DNA from: ATZT02 sp038145175
GTDB lineage: Bacteria; Actinomycetota; Actinomycetes; S36-B12; UBA5976
Direction: 5' to 3'
Length of the DNA stretch: 64,000 bases
Assembly: GCA_038145175.1 (NCBI GenBank)
Contig: JAYQPE010000004.1
Location: 1-64,000 of the forward strand
In this document: piece by piece, positions 35,491 through 43,456 of the stretch
How positions within the stretch are numbered: position 1 is the first letter of the stretch
Layout: the number at the start of each line of letters is the position of its first letter
Notes under the pieces: generated by a model
What the model saw: the letters and a program-made list of their open reading frames with translations, nothing else
The model's database searches: none
What the model was told of the DNA's origin: nothing
Position numbers and translations under genes: made by a program

Positions 35491-36564
35491 TTATAAACCT
35501 ACAGAATTTGTAATAGCAGTAATTGTGCTGGTTAAATCACTACTTCTTTTAAAATTGCTTGGTAGTTGCATTGGCCAACCAGGACCTGCTACCAACATGA
35601 GTGGACTTGGTCTTAAATTACTTAAGTTCTCTAATTCTGGATCTATATTTTTTACAGGTATTTGAGCCCAGATTAAAACTGCGGCTGGAGCAAGTCTTTT
35701 TACTGAATTTATTAAAGATGTGTAAGGAACTCTTGCTCCTAATACTTTGGAACTAATTCTTCTTTCAGCTAAAGCTGCTGCTGTGACATATTGCGGAATT
35801 GTATGTAATTCATCTGGTGCTGATGCAGTTAAAACTGGTCGAAGATTAACTGGGGCAATTAACTGATCTGCTCGAAGTCTCATTTGACCAATAATTGCTT
35901 CACTTAAAACATGTTCTGCTTCAATCCCATCGCCTGTTTGTTCCCATTTAGCACCAATGGCAATCAAAACTTTTGAAATTAAATTTTCCCAAGTCCAAAT
36001 CACACCTCGAGAATTAATACTTGAAGCAATTATTTGATTACAAGCTTGGTTATCTAAAGAATGAGCAGCTTTAGCAAGTCCTCGAGCAGCACTGGAGGCT
36101 CCTTCCATGGATAAAACTTGACCTCCACCTGGATGACCAAATTTTTCTGAATGATCAAGAGTTTTAACTAAATTTTCGATTTTGCTACTTAACGAGTTTG
36201 GATCAACGGGAGAAATATTTGAAATATTTTCAACTTTGGTATTTAAAGCCACCTTGGCAGCTTCTCCTGCAGGCATTCCTGATAAAACTAACTTTCGCAT
36301 AATTTCTAGACGAGCTATGTCGGTGATGCAGTAGCGGCGATGTCCACCCTGGGATCTATCTGTGGGACATAAGCCATATCGGCGTTCCCAAGTTCTTAAG
36401 GTCGCTGGAGCAACTCCCACGCGCCTGGCCACCACGGCTACCGTAAGGCCAAAGGTAATGACGTTTTCTTCCTCAGGATTTAAACCCATGAGCATATTGT
36501 TCACCAAGTGAACAACTTTGGCCAATCGGGGCTTGAGTGAGAGCGACTTCACAAAATTAGCCAT
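35491..36564 (-). CDS. MerR family regulator with cobalamin-binding domain (CarH/LitR-like)
   Basis: A 357-residue protein. A MerR helix-turn-helix occupies about 40-110 (VAVVARRVGVAPATLRTWERR, GGHRRY). The C-terminal half resembles the B12-binding module of CarH/LitR photoreceptors: a helical bundle with the W-x9-EH motif (W207, E217, H218) and, in the following Rossmann part, a candidate lower-ligand His254 in a DELHTIP segment where ExHxxG is usual. The His following W in CarH is replaced by Glu208. It is divergent from whiB and upstream of the degenerate response regulator. Light sensing via adenosylcobalamin is an inference. Later in-frame ATGs exist at codons 24 and 26. Confidence 0.75.
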   Translation of the reverse strand: MANFVKSLSLKPRLAKVVHLVNNMLMGLNPEEENVITFGLTVAVVARRVGVAPATLRTWERRYGLCPTDRSQGGHRRYCITDIARLEIMRKLVLSGMPAGEAAKVALNTKVENISNISPVDPNSLSSKIENLVKTLDHSEKFGHPGGGQVLSMEGASSAARGLAKAAHSLDNQACNQIIASSINSRGVIWTWENLISKVLIAIGAKWEQTGDGIEAEHVLSEAIIGQMRLRADQLIAPVNLRPVLTASAPDELHTIPQYVTAAALAERRISSKVLGARVPYTSLINSVKRLAPAAVLIWAQIPVKNIDPELENLSNLRPSPLMLVAGPGWPMQLPSNFKRSSDLTSTITAITNSVGL

Positions 36565-36573
36565 ACAGGGCGA

Positions 36574-36603
36574 TTGACTAAGTTATGAACAATTTTGTAT
36601 ATT
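36574..36603 (+). promoter_or_regulatory. sigma-70-type promoter for whiB
   Basis: TTGACT (36574-36579) and TATATT (36598-36603) are separated by 18 bases, a good housekeeping-type promoter. An AAAGGA ribosome-binding site follows before the ATG at 36641. A GAAC...GTTC repeat (36587-36590, 36616-36619) flanks the -10 region and could be an operator. Confidence 0.5.
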
Positions 36604-36640
36604 TATAGATAACAAGTTCTAACAAAGGATTTATCTCAAT

Positions 36641-36940
36641 ATGGCCGACATAACCAGACTGCCTGGACCAAATGCCGATCTATGGGATTGGCAATTAAAA
36701 GGTGCTTGCCGTGGTGAAGACCCAGAAATATTCTTTCACCCAGAAGGTGAGCGCGGACCTGCTCGCGAGCAAAGAATTGCGCTAGCAAAATCAATCTGTG
36801 CAACTTGTCCTGTCTTAAAACAATGTGCAGCACATGCCCTAGAAGTTAGAGAACCATACGGTGTGTGGGGTGCGATGAGTGAAGATGATCGCGAAGCCAT
36901 CTATGCCCCAGTTAAAGAAGTAATGCCAGTAGCTGGCTAA
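36641..36940 (+). CDS. whiB3: WhiB family iron-sulfur regulator, WhiB3/WhiD type
   Basis: A 99-residue WhiB-like [4Fe-4S] protein. The four cluster Cys are C23, C53, C56 and C62 (spacing C-x29-C-x2-C-x5-C). The stretch LPGPNADLWDWQLKG and FFHPEGERGPAR followed by EPYGVWG are characteristic of WhiB3/WhiD rather than WhiB1 or WblA. The usual G(V/I)WGG turn reads GVWGA (74-78). WhiB3 binds the housekeeping sigma factor and responds to redox. It is divergent from the cobalamin-binding regulator and ends in a strong hairpin terminator. Confidence 0.9.
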   Translation: MADITRLPGPNADLWDWQLKGACRGEDPEIFFHPEGERGPAREQRIALAKSICATCPVLKQCAAHALEVREPYGVWGAMSEDDREAIYAPVKEVMPVAG

Positions 36941-36973
36941 CTAAACTTATCCCTAATAACCCTCCAAAAAAAT

Positions 36974-37002
36974 AAGGGCTCTTGAAAAGATCAAGAGCCC
37001 TT
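36974..37002. terminator. bidirectional hairpin terminator between whiB and the aldolase gene
   Basis: A perfect 12-base stem (AAGGGCTCTTGA paired with TCAAGAGCCCTT) with a five-base loop, flanked by A-rich sequence on the left and AAAAATTT on the right. It can terminate whiB (+) and the convergent aldolase/dehydrogenase gene (-). Confidence 0.85.
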
Positions 37003-37015
37003 AAAAATTTATTAG

Positions 37016-39007
37016 TTATCTTGGAAAAGCAGCAGCTACTCCACCATCAACTGCAATCACTGCCCCTGTTGTTCTTGAAGAATCATCAGATAATAAGTAA
37101 CTGGTGGTTAAGGCAACATCTTTAGATGTCACATGAACTTTTAACATATTTCTTGAGGCATAAAAGTTTTCTAATTCTTCAGGTTTAACTCCATGAGCTT
37201 TTGCTCGTTGTTCTCTAATACCGCCTTCCCAAAGTTTTGAATTATCAAAAATTGCATCTGGATTAATTGCATTTGCTCTAATTTGAGCAGAGCCACCTTC
37301 TAATGCAGCAATTCTCATTAATTGCAACATGCCAGCCTTACTTACTGAATATCCACCAAAACCTGCACCTGGAGAAAATGCATTCTTACTTGCAATATAA
37401 ACAAGAGAACCACCAATTCCTTGTTTTCGTAAATTAATCATGGCGTGTTTAGTTAATAGAAACGAAGAAGTTAAATTAACTTCTAAACCTTGCTTCCATT
37501 TTTCTAAAGTTAAATCCTCCAATGAATCTGAAACTCCAATGCCAGCACTCATTACCGCACCATCAAATCCACCGTAATTTTTAATTGCGGCTTGAATAGT
37601 TTCTAAAATTACATTTTCTTTAGTTTGATCTCCTACAACAAATTGTGGTTTCAATCCTTTAACTTTTAAAATTTCTTCTTCTGTTTTCTTTAATCCTTCT
37701 TCTGTTAAATCAGCTAAAACTAAATTTGCCCCATTTTCAGCCAATTCCAAGGCAATTCCTCGCCCAATTCCAGAGCCAGCTCCTGTAACAATAAATACTG
37801 ATCCTGCAAACTTTTTTGGTTTTGGTTTTGAACTTAATTTGAATAGTTCCATTGGCCAGTAATCAAAGCCAAATATTTCTTTATCACCAATTGTGTCTGC
37901 TTCTTTAAAGCAATCGATAACTCTAGCTGCTACAGAGTGGGTATGAAATGCAATATCTGCAAGCATTTTTCCTTCTTTGGTACTTTCACCCGTAGTGATT
38001 GTTCCAACCCCTGGTAATAGTAAAACCCTTGGATCTGGATCATGCATGGAATAACCTTGCGGTAATAAATTTTTATTTTGTTCAAAATATTTTGTGTAAT
38101 TTTCAACGTATTTTTCTATAACTGGTAAAGAATTTTCAACATTGGATTTTTCTGGTAAAACTGCAGACCATGGTTTAATCCGTAACATGTGATCAGCACT
38201 TGATGCACCAGCTTGTGCAACTTGTGCTAAATCTTTTCTCTGGCTTACTTCTTTTAATCGATTGTCAATCGTTAGTACTCTTTTAACTTTTTTACTTAAT
38301 CTGCCTCGAAGTGCAAGTAAAAGCTCAGCTAACTCGCTATCGCTTGGGCCTGTGTGATCAAATTTTGCTGCAGGTTTAACTGATAACGAATCAAGATATT
38401 TATTAGCTTTATTAACAGCATCTAAAGTCTTGTTTTGACATTTTTCGCTGTCATCATCCCACACGATTAATCCATGATGAGCTAAAACTATTCCTGCTTT
38501 TTCATTAAATTGCGAAGAGTACTTACTTAATTCAAAACCTGGGCGAATCCAATCAACATAAGCAAAATCTTCACCTAGGGCTTCAGCTACTGCTTTCTTG
38601 CCACCTGGATGATTTGTTAAAGCACATATTGAATCTGCATGGACGTGATCTATATGTTTAGAAGGCAAAAATGCATGAAGCAAAGTTTCAATTGACGGTC
38701 TTCTGCTATTTGGATCAACTAGAGCTTTTCCAACTAAATCAGTCATCTCTTCATCAGATAACTTTTCAAAAGTTTTAAGGCTTAATAACTCTTCTAGATA
38801 AAGTGCTGGGTAATCAACTGCCACAGCATTTGTCATATCTGCACCAGAGCCTTTGACCCACAGCACAGTTCTTTTTCTTCCCAGATGATCTGTAATTTCA
38901 CCCTTGGCAGAAGTATTTCCGCCACCAAAAACCACAAGCGATTGATCTGCTCCCAGAAATTGTGATCTTGAAACTAATTCTTCGAGTGCTTTTGGAGTTT
39001 GGTTCAA
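37016..39007 (-). CDS. bifunctional class II aldolase / short-chain dehydrogenase (RhaD-SDR, RhaEW-like)
   Basis: A 663-residue fusion. Residues 1-380 form a class II aldolase (GGGNTSAKG, zinc-type HVHADS and AHHGLIVW); from about 390 an SDR domain (TGAGSGIGRG, catalytic YSVSK). Such fusions split a 1-phospho-ketose into DHAP plus an aldehyde and then oxidise the aldehyde; the described example is rhamnulose-1-phosphate to lactaldehyde/lactate. Here the partner is MtnA, whose stop is one base before the TTG start at 39007 (AGGAAA upstream), so a 5-deoxy-pentose or 5-methylthio-pentose-phosphate substrate is plausible. An earlier ATG at 39058 would overlap mtnA by 50 bases and is less likely. 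Confidence 0.8.
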   Translation of the reverse strand: MNQTPKALEELVSRSQFLGADQSLVVFGGGNTSAKGEITDHLGRKRTVLWVKGSGADMTNAVAVDYPALYLEELLSLKTFEKLSDEEMTDLVGKALVDPNSRRPSIETLLHAFLPSKHIDHVHADSICALTNHPGGKKAVAEALGEDFAYVDWIRPGFELSKYSSQFNEKAGIVLAHHGLIVWDDDSEKCQNKTLDAVNKANKYLDSLSVKPAAKFDHTGPSDSELAELLLALRGRLSKKVKRVLTIDNRLKEVSQRKDLAQVAQAGASSADHMLRIKPWSAVLPEKSNVENSLPVIEKYVENYTKYFEQNKNLLPQGYSMHDPDPRVLLLPGVGTITTGESTKEGKMLADIAFHTHSVAARVIDCFKEADTIGDKEIFGFDYWPMELFKLSSKPKPKKFAGSVFIVTGAGSGIGRGIALELAENGANLVLADLTEEGLKKTEEEILKVKGLKPQFVVGDQTKENVILETIQAAIKNYGGFDGAVMSAGIGVSDSLEDLTLEKWKQGLEVNLTSSFLLTKHAMINLRKQGIGGSLVYIASKNAFSPGAGFGGYSVSKAGMLQLMRIAALEGGSAQIRANAINPDAIFDNSKLWEGGIREQRAKAHGVKPEELENFYASRNMLKVHVTSKDVALTTSYLLSDDSSRTTGAVIAVDGGVAAAFPR

Positions 39008-39008
39008 T

Positions 39009-40031
39009 TTATTTTCCTGATTTCCTATTAGCTGGAGTTTCACCTTTTGAAACTTCAATTACACCCATTTGAGAAACAATTGCTGAAATATATTTTGCCG
39101 GAGTGACATCAAAAGCTGGGTTATAGCCCCTTGACTCAAGTGGCGCTACTCGTTGTCCATTGAAATTTAAGACTTCCGATTCATCTCTTAATTCAATTTC
39201 AATTTCGTCTCCCGACAAACAGGCTAAATCTATTGTTGATTCTGGCGCGATAACTAAGAATGGAATATTGGCTGCATGGCAAGCAAGTGCTACAGAAAGA
39301 GATCCGATTTTATTTGCAGTATCGCCATTGGCCGCAATACGATCTGCACCAATAAGTGCCACATCAACTTTTTTTCTTAAAATTGTGCTGGCTGCAGCAC
39401 CGTCTGCTAAAACTAAATGTGGAATTTTATTTTGTACTAATTCCCAGGCAGTTAATCTAGAACCTTGTAATAAAGGTCTTGTTTCATCTGCATAAACTAA
39501 TTCAACATTTCCTCTTTCGTGAAGTTCTCGAATCACACCAAAAGCAGTGCCCCATTCAGTTGTAGCAAGCATGCCAGTATTGCAGTGAGTTAAAATATTT
39601 AATTTTGTTTTACCAGTTTTATTTAGAATCCAATCTGCCGCAAATTTACCCATTTGTTTATTTCCAGCTTCATCATCCTGGGTAATTTTGTGAGCAAGTT
39701 TTAAGACTTCGTCTCTACCTTTTTCGATTATTTGGTGAGCTTGATCTACTCCCCAAGCAAGGTTTACTGCAGTTGGTCTGGCATTTCTAATTCTTAAAAT
39801 TTGTTTTTCTAATTCTTTTTTGTCCCAACTTTCTTTTTTCGCTTGATCAAGTGCGGTTACTACTCCATATGCACCAGTTGCCCCCAGTGCAGGTGCACCT
39901 CTTACCGCTAAAGAAACGATTGCATCTATTAATTGATCAACTTTTAAAACTTCAATAAATTCAAGTTTGTGAGGAATTTTGGTTTGATCCAATAATCTTA
40001 AGTGGTCATCAACCCACTCAATTGCTCTCAT
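39009..40031 (-). CDS. mtnA: MtnA-like S-methyl-5-thioribose-1-phosphate isomerase
   Basis: A 340-residue isomerase of the MtnA/eIF2B fold, converting (deoxy- or methylthio-)ribose-1-phosphate to the ribulose-1-phosphate. Motifs: RGAPALG (44-50), THCNTG with catalytic Cys150, and GADRIAANGDTANKIG with catalytic Asp230. AAAAGGAA lies before the ATG. It is the first gene of a two-gene operon with the aldolase/dehydrogenase; there is no mtnB, mtnC or mtnD nearby, so the classic methionine salvage route is not indicated here. Confidence 0.85.
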   Translation of the reverse strand: MRAIEWVDDHLRLLDQTKIPHKLEFIEVLKVDQLIDAIVSLAVRGAPALGATGAYGVVTALDQAKKESWDKKELEKQILRIRNARPTAVNLAWGVDQAHQIIEKGRDEVLKLAHKITQDDEAGNKQMGKFAADWILNKTGKTKLNILTHCNTGMLATTEWGTAFGVIRELHERGNVELVYADETRPLLQGSRLTAWELVQNKIPHLVLADGAAASTILRKKVDVALIGADRIAANGDTANKIGSLSVALACHAANIPFLVIAPESTIDLACLSGDEIEIELRDESEVLNFNGQRVAPLESRGYNPAFDVTPAKYISAIVSQMGVIEVSKGETPANRKSGK

Positions 40032-40113
40032 TTTTTCCTTTTGTCGCCTAATTCACACAATACTGCCATGGCATTTTTGAATCCATAAGAGTTTAATGTA
40101 TTTGGAGGAATTA

Positions 40114-40626
40114 ATGATTAAATTATTAAAAGTTTTAGTGGTTTCAACTATTTCGTTTTTTTTGTTTGTAGCACCAAGTAATGCCCACACCGAAGTTGTA
40201 AGTGTTGAACCTGATACAAATCAAACCTTAACTGTTCTACCCCTTGAAGTTAAATTAAGTTTTACAGAACCTGTAATTAAGGATGGAACTTTTGCTTCCA
40301 TTACTTCAGAATCTGGAAGTGTTGAAGCAGATATTCGAATTGAAGAAGCAAATCTTTTTATTACTATTCCCCAAAATATAACTGGTTCTAGTTTTTCAAT
40401 TGCATACAAAACTGTGGCTAGTGACGGGCATCCACTTGATGGTGAACTTGTTTATCAATTATCTATTGTTGAAGATCAAATTACTGAAGAAGTAATTGAA
40501 TCACCAATGCCAATTATCGCTCCAGCTCCTGAATCAAATACCAATGTTTCTTGGTTGCAATGGTTGTCATTAGGCGCTGCAATTGGTGTTGCAATAACAT
40601 TTTTCTTAAAAATGCGTAAAAAATAA
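40114..40626 (+). CDS. copC: CopC-domain copper-binding protein with C-terminal membrane anchor
   Basis: A 170-residue exported protein. A signal peptide (about 1-22) ends before His in NAHTEV, so the mature protein begins with the N-terminal His typical of CopC Cu(II) sites. The CopC beta-sandwich (about 22-120) includes DGHPLDGEL, followed by a Pro/Glu/Ser linker and a C-terminal membrane helix (about 146-165). I start it at ATG 40114 because GGAGGA lies seven bases upstream; an in-frame ATG at 40096 lacks one. Probable role: extracytoplasmic copper handling. Confidence 0.82.
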   Translation: MIKLLKVLVVSTISFFLFVAPSNAHTEVVSVEPDTNQTLTVLPLEVKLSFTEPVIKDGTFASITSESGSVEADIRIEEANLFITIPQNITGSSFSIAYKTVASDGHPLDGELVYQLSIVEDQITEEVIESPMPIIAPAPESNTNVSWLQWLSLGAAIGVAITFFLKMRKK

Positions 40627-40654
40627 GAGGCGCTCAAATATTTAAGCGCCTCTT
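40625..40654. terminator. bidirectional terminator between copC and groEL
   Basis: A ten-base perfect stem (AAGAGGCGCT/AGCGCCTCTT) with a ten-base loop begins inside the copC stop codon and is followed by AAAATTTATT. It can serve both convergent genes. Confidence 0.8.
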
Positions 40655-40669
40655 AAAATTTATTAATAC

Positions 40670-42286
40670 TTAGTGAGAATGTCCGTGTCCACCTGCTGCT
40701 GGAGCTGGTGCTTCTTCTTTCTTTTCAACCACTAATACATCGGTTGTTAAAAGCATTGCTGCAATTGAAGCAGCATTTTCTAACGCAGATCTTGTCACTT
40801 TCACAGGATCAACAATTCCTGCTTTAAGTAAGTTTTCAAATTCACCAGTTGCAGCGTTGTAACCTTCACCTGTTTTCATTTCTGAAACTCTTGAAGTAAC
40901 AACGTAACCTTCAGCTCCTGCATTTTGTGCAATCCAACGAAGTGGTTCCACAGCGGCTTTTCTAATAATTTCAACTCCTGCTGCTTCGTCACCTTCTTTG
41001 TTTAGTTTATTTTTCAAAACTGAAACAGCTTGAGTTAAAGCAGATCCACCACCTGCAACAATTCCTTCTTCAATTGCAGCTCTGGTTGCAGAGATTGCAT
41101 CTTCAACTCTGAATTTGGTTTCTTTTAATTCAACTTCGGTAGCACCCCCAACTTGGATAACTGCTACACCACCTGAAATTTTTGCAAGACGTTCTTGAAG
41201 TTTTTCTTTATCCCAACTTGAATCAGTGCGATCCATTTCAGCTTTGATTTGAGCAACTCGAGCATCAACAGACTTTTTGTCTCCTGCTCCACCAATGATT
41301 GTGGTGTTGTCTTTTGTTGAAACTACTCTTTTTGCTTTTCCTAAAACTTCCAAGCCAACTTGATCAAGTTTCAATCCAACTTCAGGAGAAACTACTTGAC
41401 CCGAAGTCAAAATGGCAAGATCTTCGAGCATTGCTTTTCTTCTATCACCAAAAGCTGGAGCTTTTACTGCAACGGAATTGAATGTGCCTTTGATTTTGTT
41501 AACAATCATGGCACTTAAAGCATCGCCTTCAACATCTTCTGCGATTACTACAAGTGGTTTTCCTGCTTGTACAACTTTTTCCATTAAAGGAAGTAATTCA
41601 TTTATGGAAGCAATTTTGTTTTGAACTAAAAGAACATATACATCTTCTAGAACAGATTCCATTCTTTCTGCATCTGTCACAAAATATGGAGAAATATATC
41701 CTTTATCAAATTGCATGCCTTCTGTGTAATCAAGTGCAACATCCATGGTGGATGATTCTTCAACTGTGATTACGCCATCTCTTCCGACTTTGTCGAAAGC
41801 TTCTGCAATCAATTCACCAAGTTTTGCATCTTGTGCAGAAATTGTGGCAACTTGTGCAATTTCAGCTTTTCCATTTACTGGTTTTGCTAAACGATGAAGT
41901 TCTTCGTTAACTGCAGCAACTGCAGAATCTATTCCTCTTTTAATGCCCATTGGATTTGCACCAGCTGCAACTTGCTTTAATCCTTCATGAACCATAGCTT
42001 GAGCAAGTACTGTTGCAGTAGTGGTTCCATCTCCTGCAACGTCGTTAGTTTTTGTAGCCACTTCTTTAACAAGTTGTGCGCCTAAATTTTCAAATGCATC
42101 TTCTAATTCAATTTCTTTTGCAATGGTTACACCATCATTAGTGATTGTTGGTGCTCCCCATTTTTTACCTAGTACAACATTTCGACCCTTAGGTCCAAGG
42201 GTTACACGAACTGTGTTTGCCAAAATGTCGACACCATGTTCTAGTTTGTGTCTTGCATCTTGGTTGAAATCAAGAATCTTTGCCAT
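40670..42286 (-). CDS. groEL: chaperonin GroEL (60 kDa)
   Basis: A 538-residue chaperonin subunit. ATPase motifs include VTLGPKGRNVV, GDGTTTATVLA and GAGGGSA-type sequence (VAGGGSAL); all domains are full length. The C-terminal tail reads APAPAAGGHGHSH: His-rich rather than the Gly-Gly-Met repeat. Two forms in actinobacteria differ this way; only this copy is visible in the window. It lies 70 bases after groES, with an intercistronic hairpin between them and AAGGAAA before the ATG. Confidence 0.97.
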   Translation of the reverse strand: MAKILDFNQDARHKLEHGVDILANTVRVTLGPKGRNVVLGKKWGAPTITNDGVTIAKEIELEDAFENLGAQLVKEVATKTNDVAGDGTTTATVLAQAMVHEGLKQVAAGANPMGIKRGIDSAVAAVNEELHRLAKPVNGKAEIAQVATISAQDAKLGELIAEAFDKVGRDGVITVEESSTMDVALDYTEGMQFDKGYISPYFVTDAERMESVLEDVYVLLVQNKIASINELLPLMEKVVQAGKPLVVIAEDVEGDALSAMIVNKIKGTFNSVAVKAPAFGDRRKAMLEDLAILTSGQVVSPEVGLKLDQVGLEVLGKAKRVVSTKDNTTIIGGAGDKKSVDARVAQIKAEMDRTDSSWDKEKLQERLAKISGGVAVIQVGGATEVELKETKFRVEDAISATRAAIEEGIVAGGGSALTQAVSVLKNKLNKEGDEAAGVEIIRKAAVEPLRWIAQNAGAEGYVVTSRVSEMKTGEGYNAATGEFENLLKAGIVDPVKVTRSALENAASIAAMLLTTDVLVVEKKEEAPAPAAGGHGHSH

Positions 42287-42311
42287 TTTATTTTTCCTTC
42301 TATAAGTTTTT

Positions 42312-42340
42312 ATTTGCTCCGGACATTATCCGGAGCAAAT
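42312..42340 (-). other. 12-base-pair hairpin between groES and groEL
   Basis: ATTTGCTCCGGA pairs perfectly with TCCGGAGCAAAT around a five-base loop. On the coding strand it is followed by AAAAACTTATAG, not by a U run, so it is more likely a processing, stabilising or partial-attenuation element than a simple terminator. Confidence 0.7.
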
Positions 42341-42356
42341 TTGATAATTAAGGTTT

Positions 42357-42656
42357 CTATTTTGAAACGACTGCGAGCACATCGCGAGCTGATAACAACA
42401 AATAGTCTTTGCCGTCATAGCTAACTTCGGTTCCGCCGTATTTAGAGAAAATAACGGTGTCGCCTACTTTGATATCCATAGGAACGCGTTTTTCGCCATC
42501 TTCATCAAAACGACCTGGGCCAACTGCCAATACTTTTCCTTCTTGAGGTTTTTCTTTAGCAGTGTCAGGAATTACTAAGCCTGACGCAGTTTTGGTTTCA
42601 GCGTCTAGTACTTCAACGAGGATTCGATCCTCTAATGGTTTAATTTGGACCGCCAC
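42357..42656 (-). CDS. groES: co-chaperonin GroES
   Basis: A 99-residue co-chaperonin. It begins VKPL-type VQIKPLEDRILVE and has the mobile loop ETKTASGLVIPDTAKEKPQ split around the Ile-Val-Leu-like segment, then GKVLAVGPG and the C-terminal LLLSARDVLAVV. The start is GTG at 42656. A CIRCE operator is found about 95-120 bases upstream, so it is expected to be HrcA-repressed and heat-induced, together with groEL downstream. Confidence 0.95.
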   Translation of the reverse strand: MAVQIKPLEDRILVEVLDAETKTASGLVIPDTAKEKPQEGKVLAVGPGRFDEDGEKRVPMDIKVGDTVIFSKYGGTEVSYDGKDYLLLSARDVLAVVSK

Positions 42657-42748
42657 GGATCTGTTACCCCTTCATGGGATTGAGTTTTTTATTGAACCTT
42701 TTTGAGGATTTCTCCCTAAAAGGTCTTAAGAGATAACTTACCAATGCT

Positions 42749-42775
42749 TTAGCACTCCCTCAACTTGAGTGCCAG
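42749..42775 (-). promoter_or_regulatory. CIRCE element (HrcA operator) upstream of groES
   Basis: The plus strand reads TTAGCACTC, nine bases, GAGTGCCAG. The CIRCE consensus is TTAGCACTC-N9-GAGTGCTAA, so only two of 18 positions differ. It lies about 93 bases before the groES start codon. Confidence 0.9.
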
Positions 42776-42868
42776 AGTCTTGGTGAAATTGGCCTCAATG
42801 TGCTCGCCTTTAGCCTTTTAACTGAGTTTTTGGCAGTAGTGTTAAAAATATCGCCCAGAAAGGCAAAT

Positions 42869-43456
42869 ATGAAAAATCAAATTCAAACTCAAATCAAAAT
42901 TAGCTACGCTAAAAGAGATCGTTTAAGTGTTTTCTTTCGTTTAATTTATGCCCTACCGGTAGCTGCCTTTATTGCAATCATTAGCCAGTTTTCACCTAAT
43001 GCTTGGGGACCTGTGGTTTTGTTTTCTTTACCAATTGTTTTATCCCTGCTTTTCACCGGAATTTACCCAAGTTACTTTTTAAACTTTAATAAAGACCTTC
43101 TTGGGTTGGGTACCAGATTTCTAGCTTATCTTTATTTACTAACAGATAAGTATCCATCAATTGAAGGAAATCCGGTAGTAAAAATTACTTTTCCAGAAAT
43201 AAATGGTGGAAAAAAGTTAAATAGGTTTCTGCCTTTAATTAAATGGTTATTGGCACTACCTTTAGCAATAGTTGGATTTATCTATTTAGCAATCGCAATC
43301 CTTTTAACCTTAATTGCCTGGGTTTATACCTTTATCACAGCTCAATATCCAAAATGGGCTGGAGAATTTGTTTATAAAACATTTCAATACTGGAATAGAG
43401 TTTTAGGATACGCAGTTATTTTAGTAACTGATGAATATCCAAGTTTTAAACTTTAA
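42869..43456 (+). CDS. DUF4389 membrane protein
   Basis: A 195-residue membrane protein with four hydrophobic segments: LIYALPVAAFIAIISQF, VVLFSLPIVLSLLFTGIYP, IKWLLALPLAIVGFIYLAI and LTLIAWVYTFI. The repeated YP...F and TDKYP/TDEYPSF patterns fit DUF4389, whose function is unknown. ATG 42869 with AAAGG upstream is chosen; the frame is open from 42800, but that extension is not supported by a ribosome-binding site. The gene interrupts the common tsaD-groES neighbourhood and overlaps tsaD by four bases at the 3' end. Confidence 0.72.
   Translation: MKNQIQTQIKISYAKRDRLSVFFRLIYALPVAAFIAIISQFSPNAWGPVVLFSLPIVLSLLFTGIYPSYFLNFNKDLLGLGTRFLAYLYLLTDKYPSIEGNPVVKITFPEINGGKKLNRFLPLIKWLLALPLAIVGFIYLAIAILLTLIAWVYTFITAQYPKWAGEFVYKTFQYWNRVLGYAVILVTDEYPSFKL

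Noticed and set aside
36636..36833. Open frame on the strand opposite whiB
   Set aside because: The Leu/His-rich product looks like a reverse-strand shadow of whiB, whose motifs are intact.
42800..42868. Longer start for the DUF4389 gene
   Set aside because: No ribosome-binding site near 42800, while AAAGG lies before ATG 42869.
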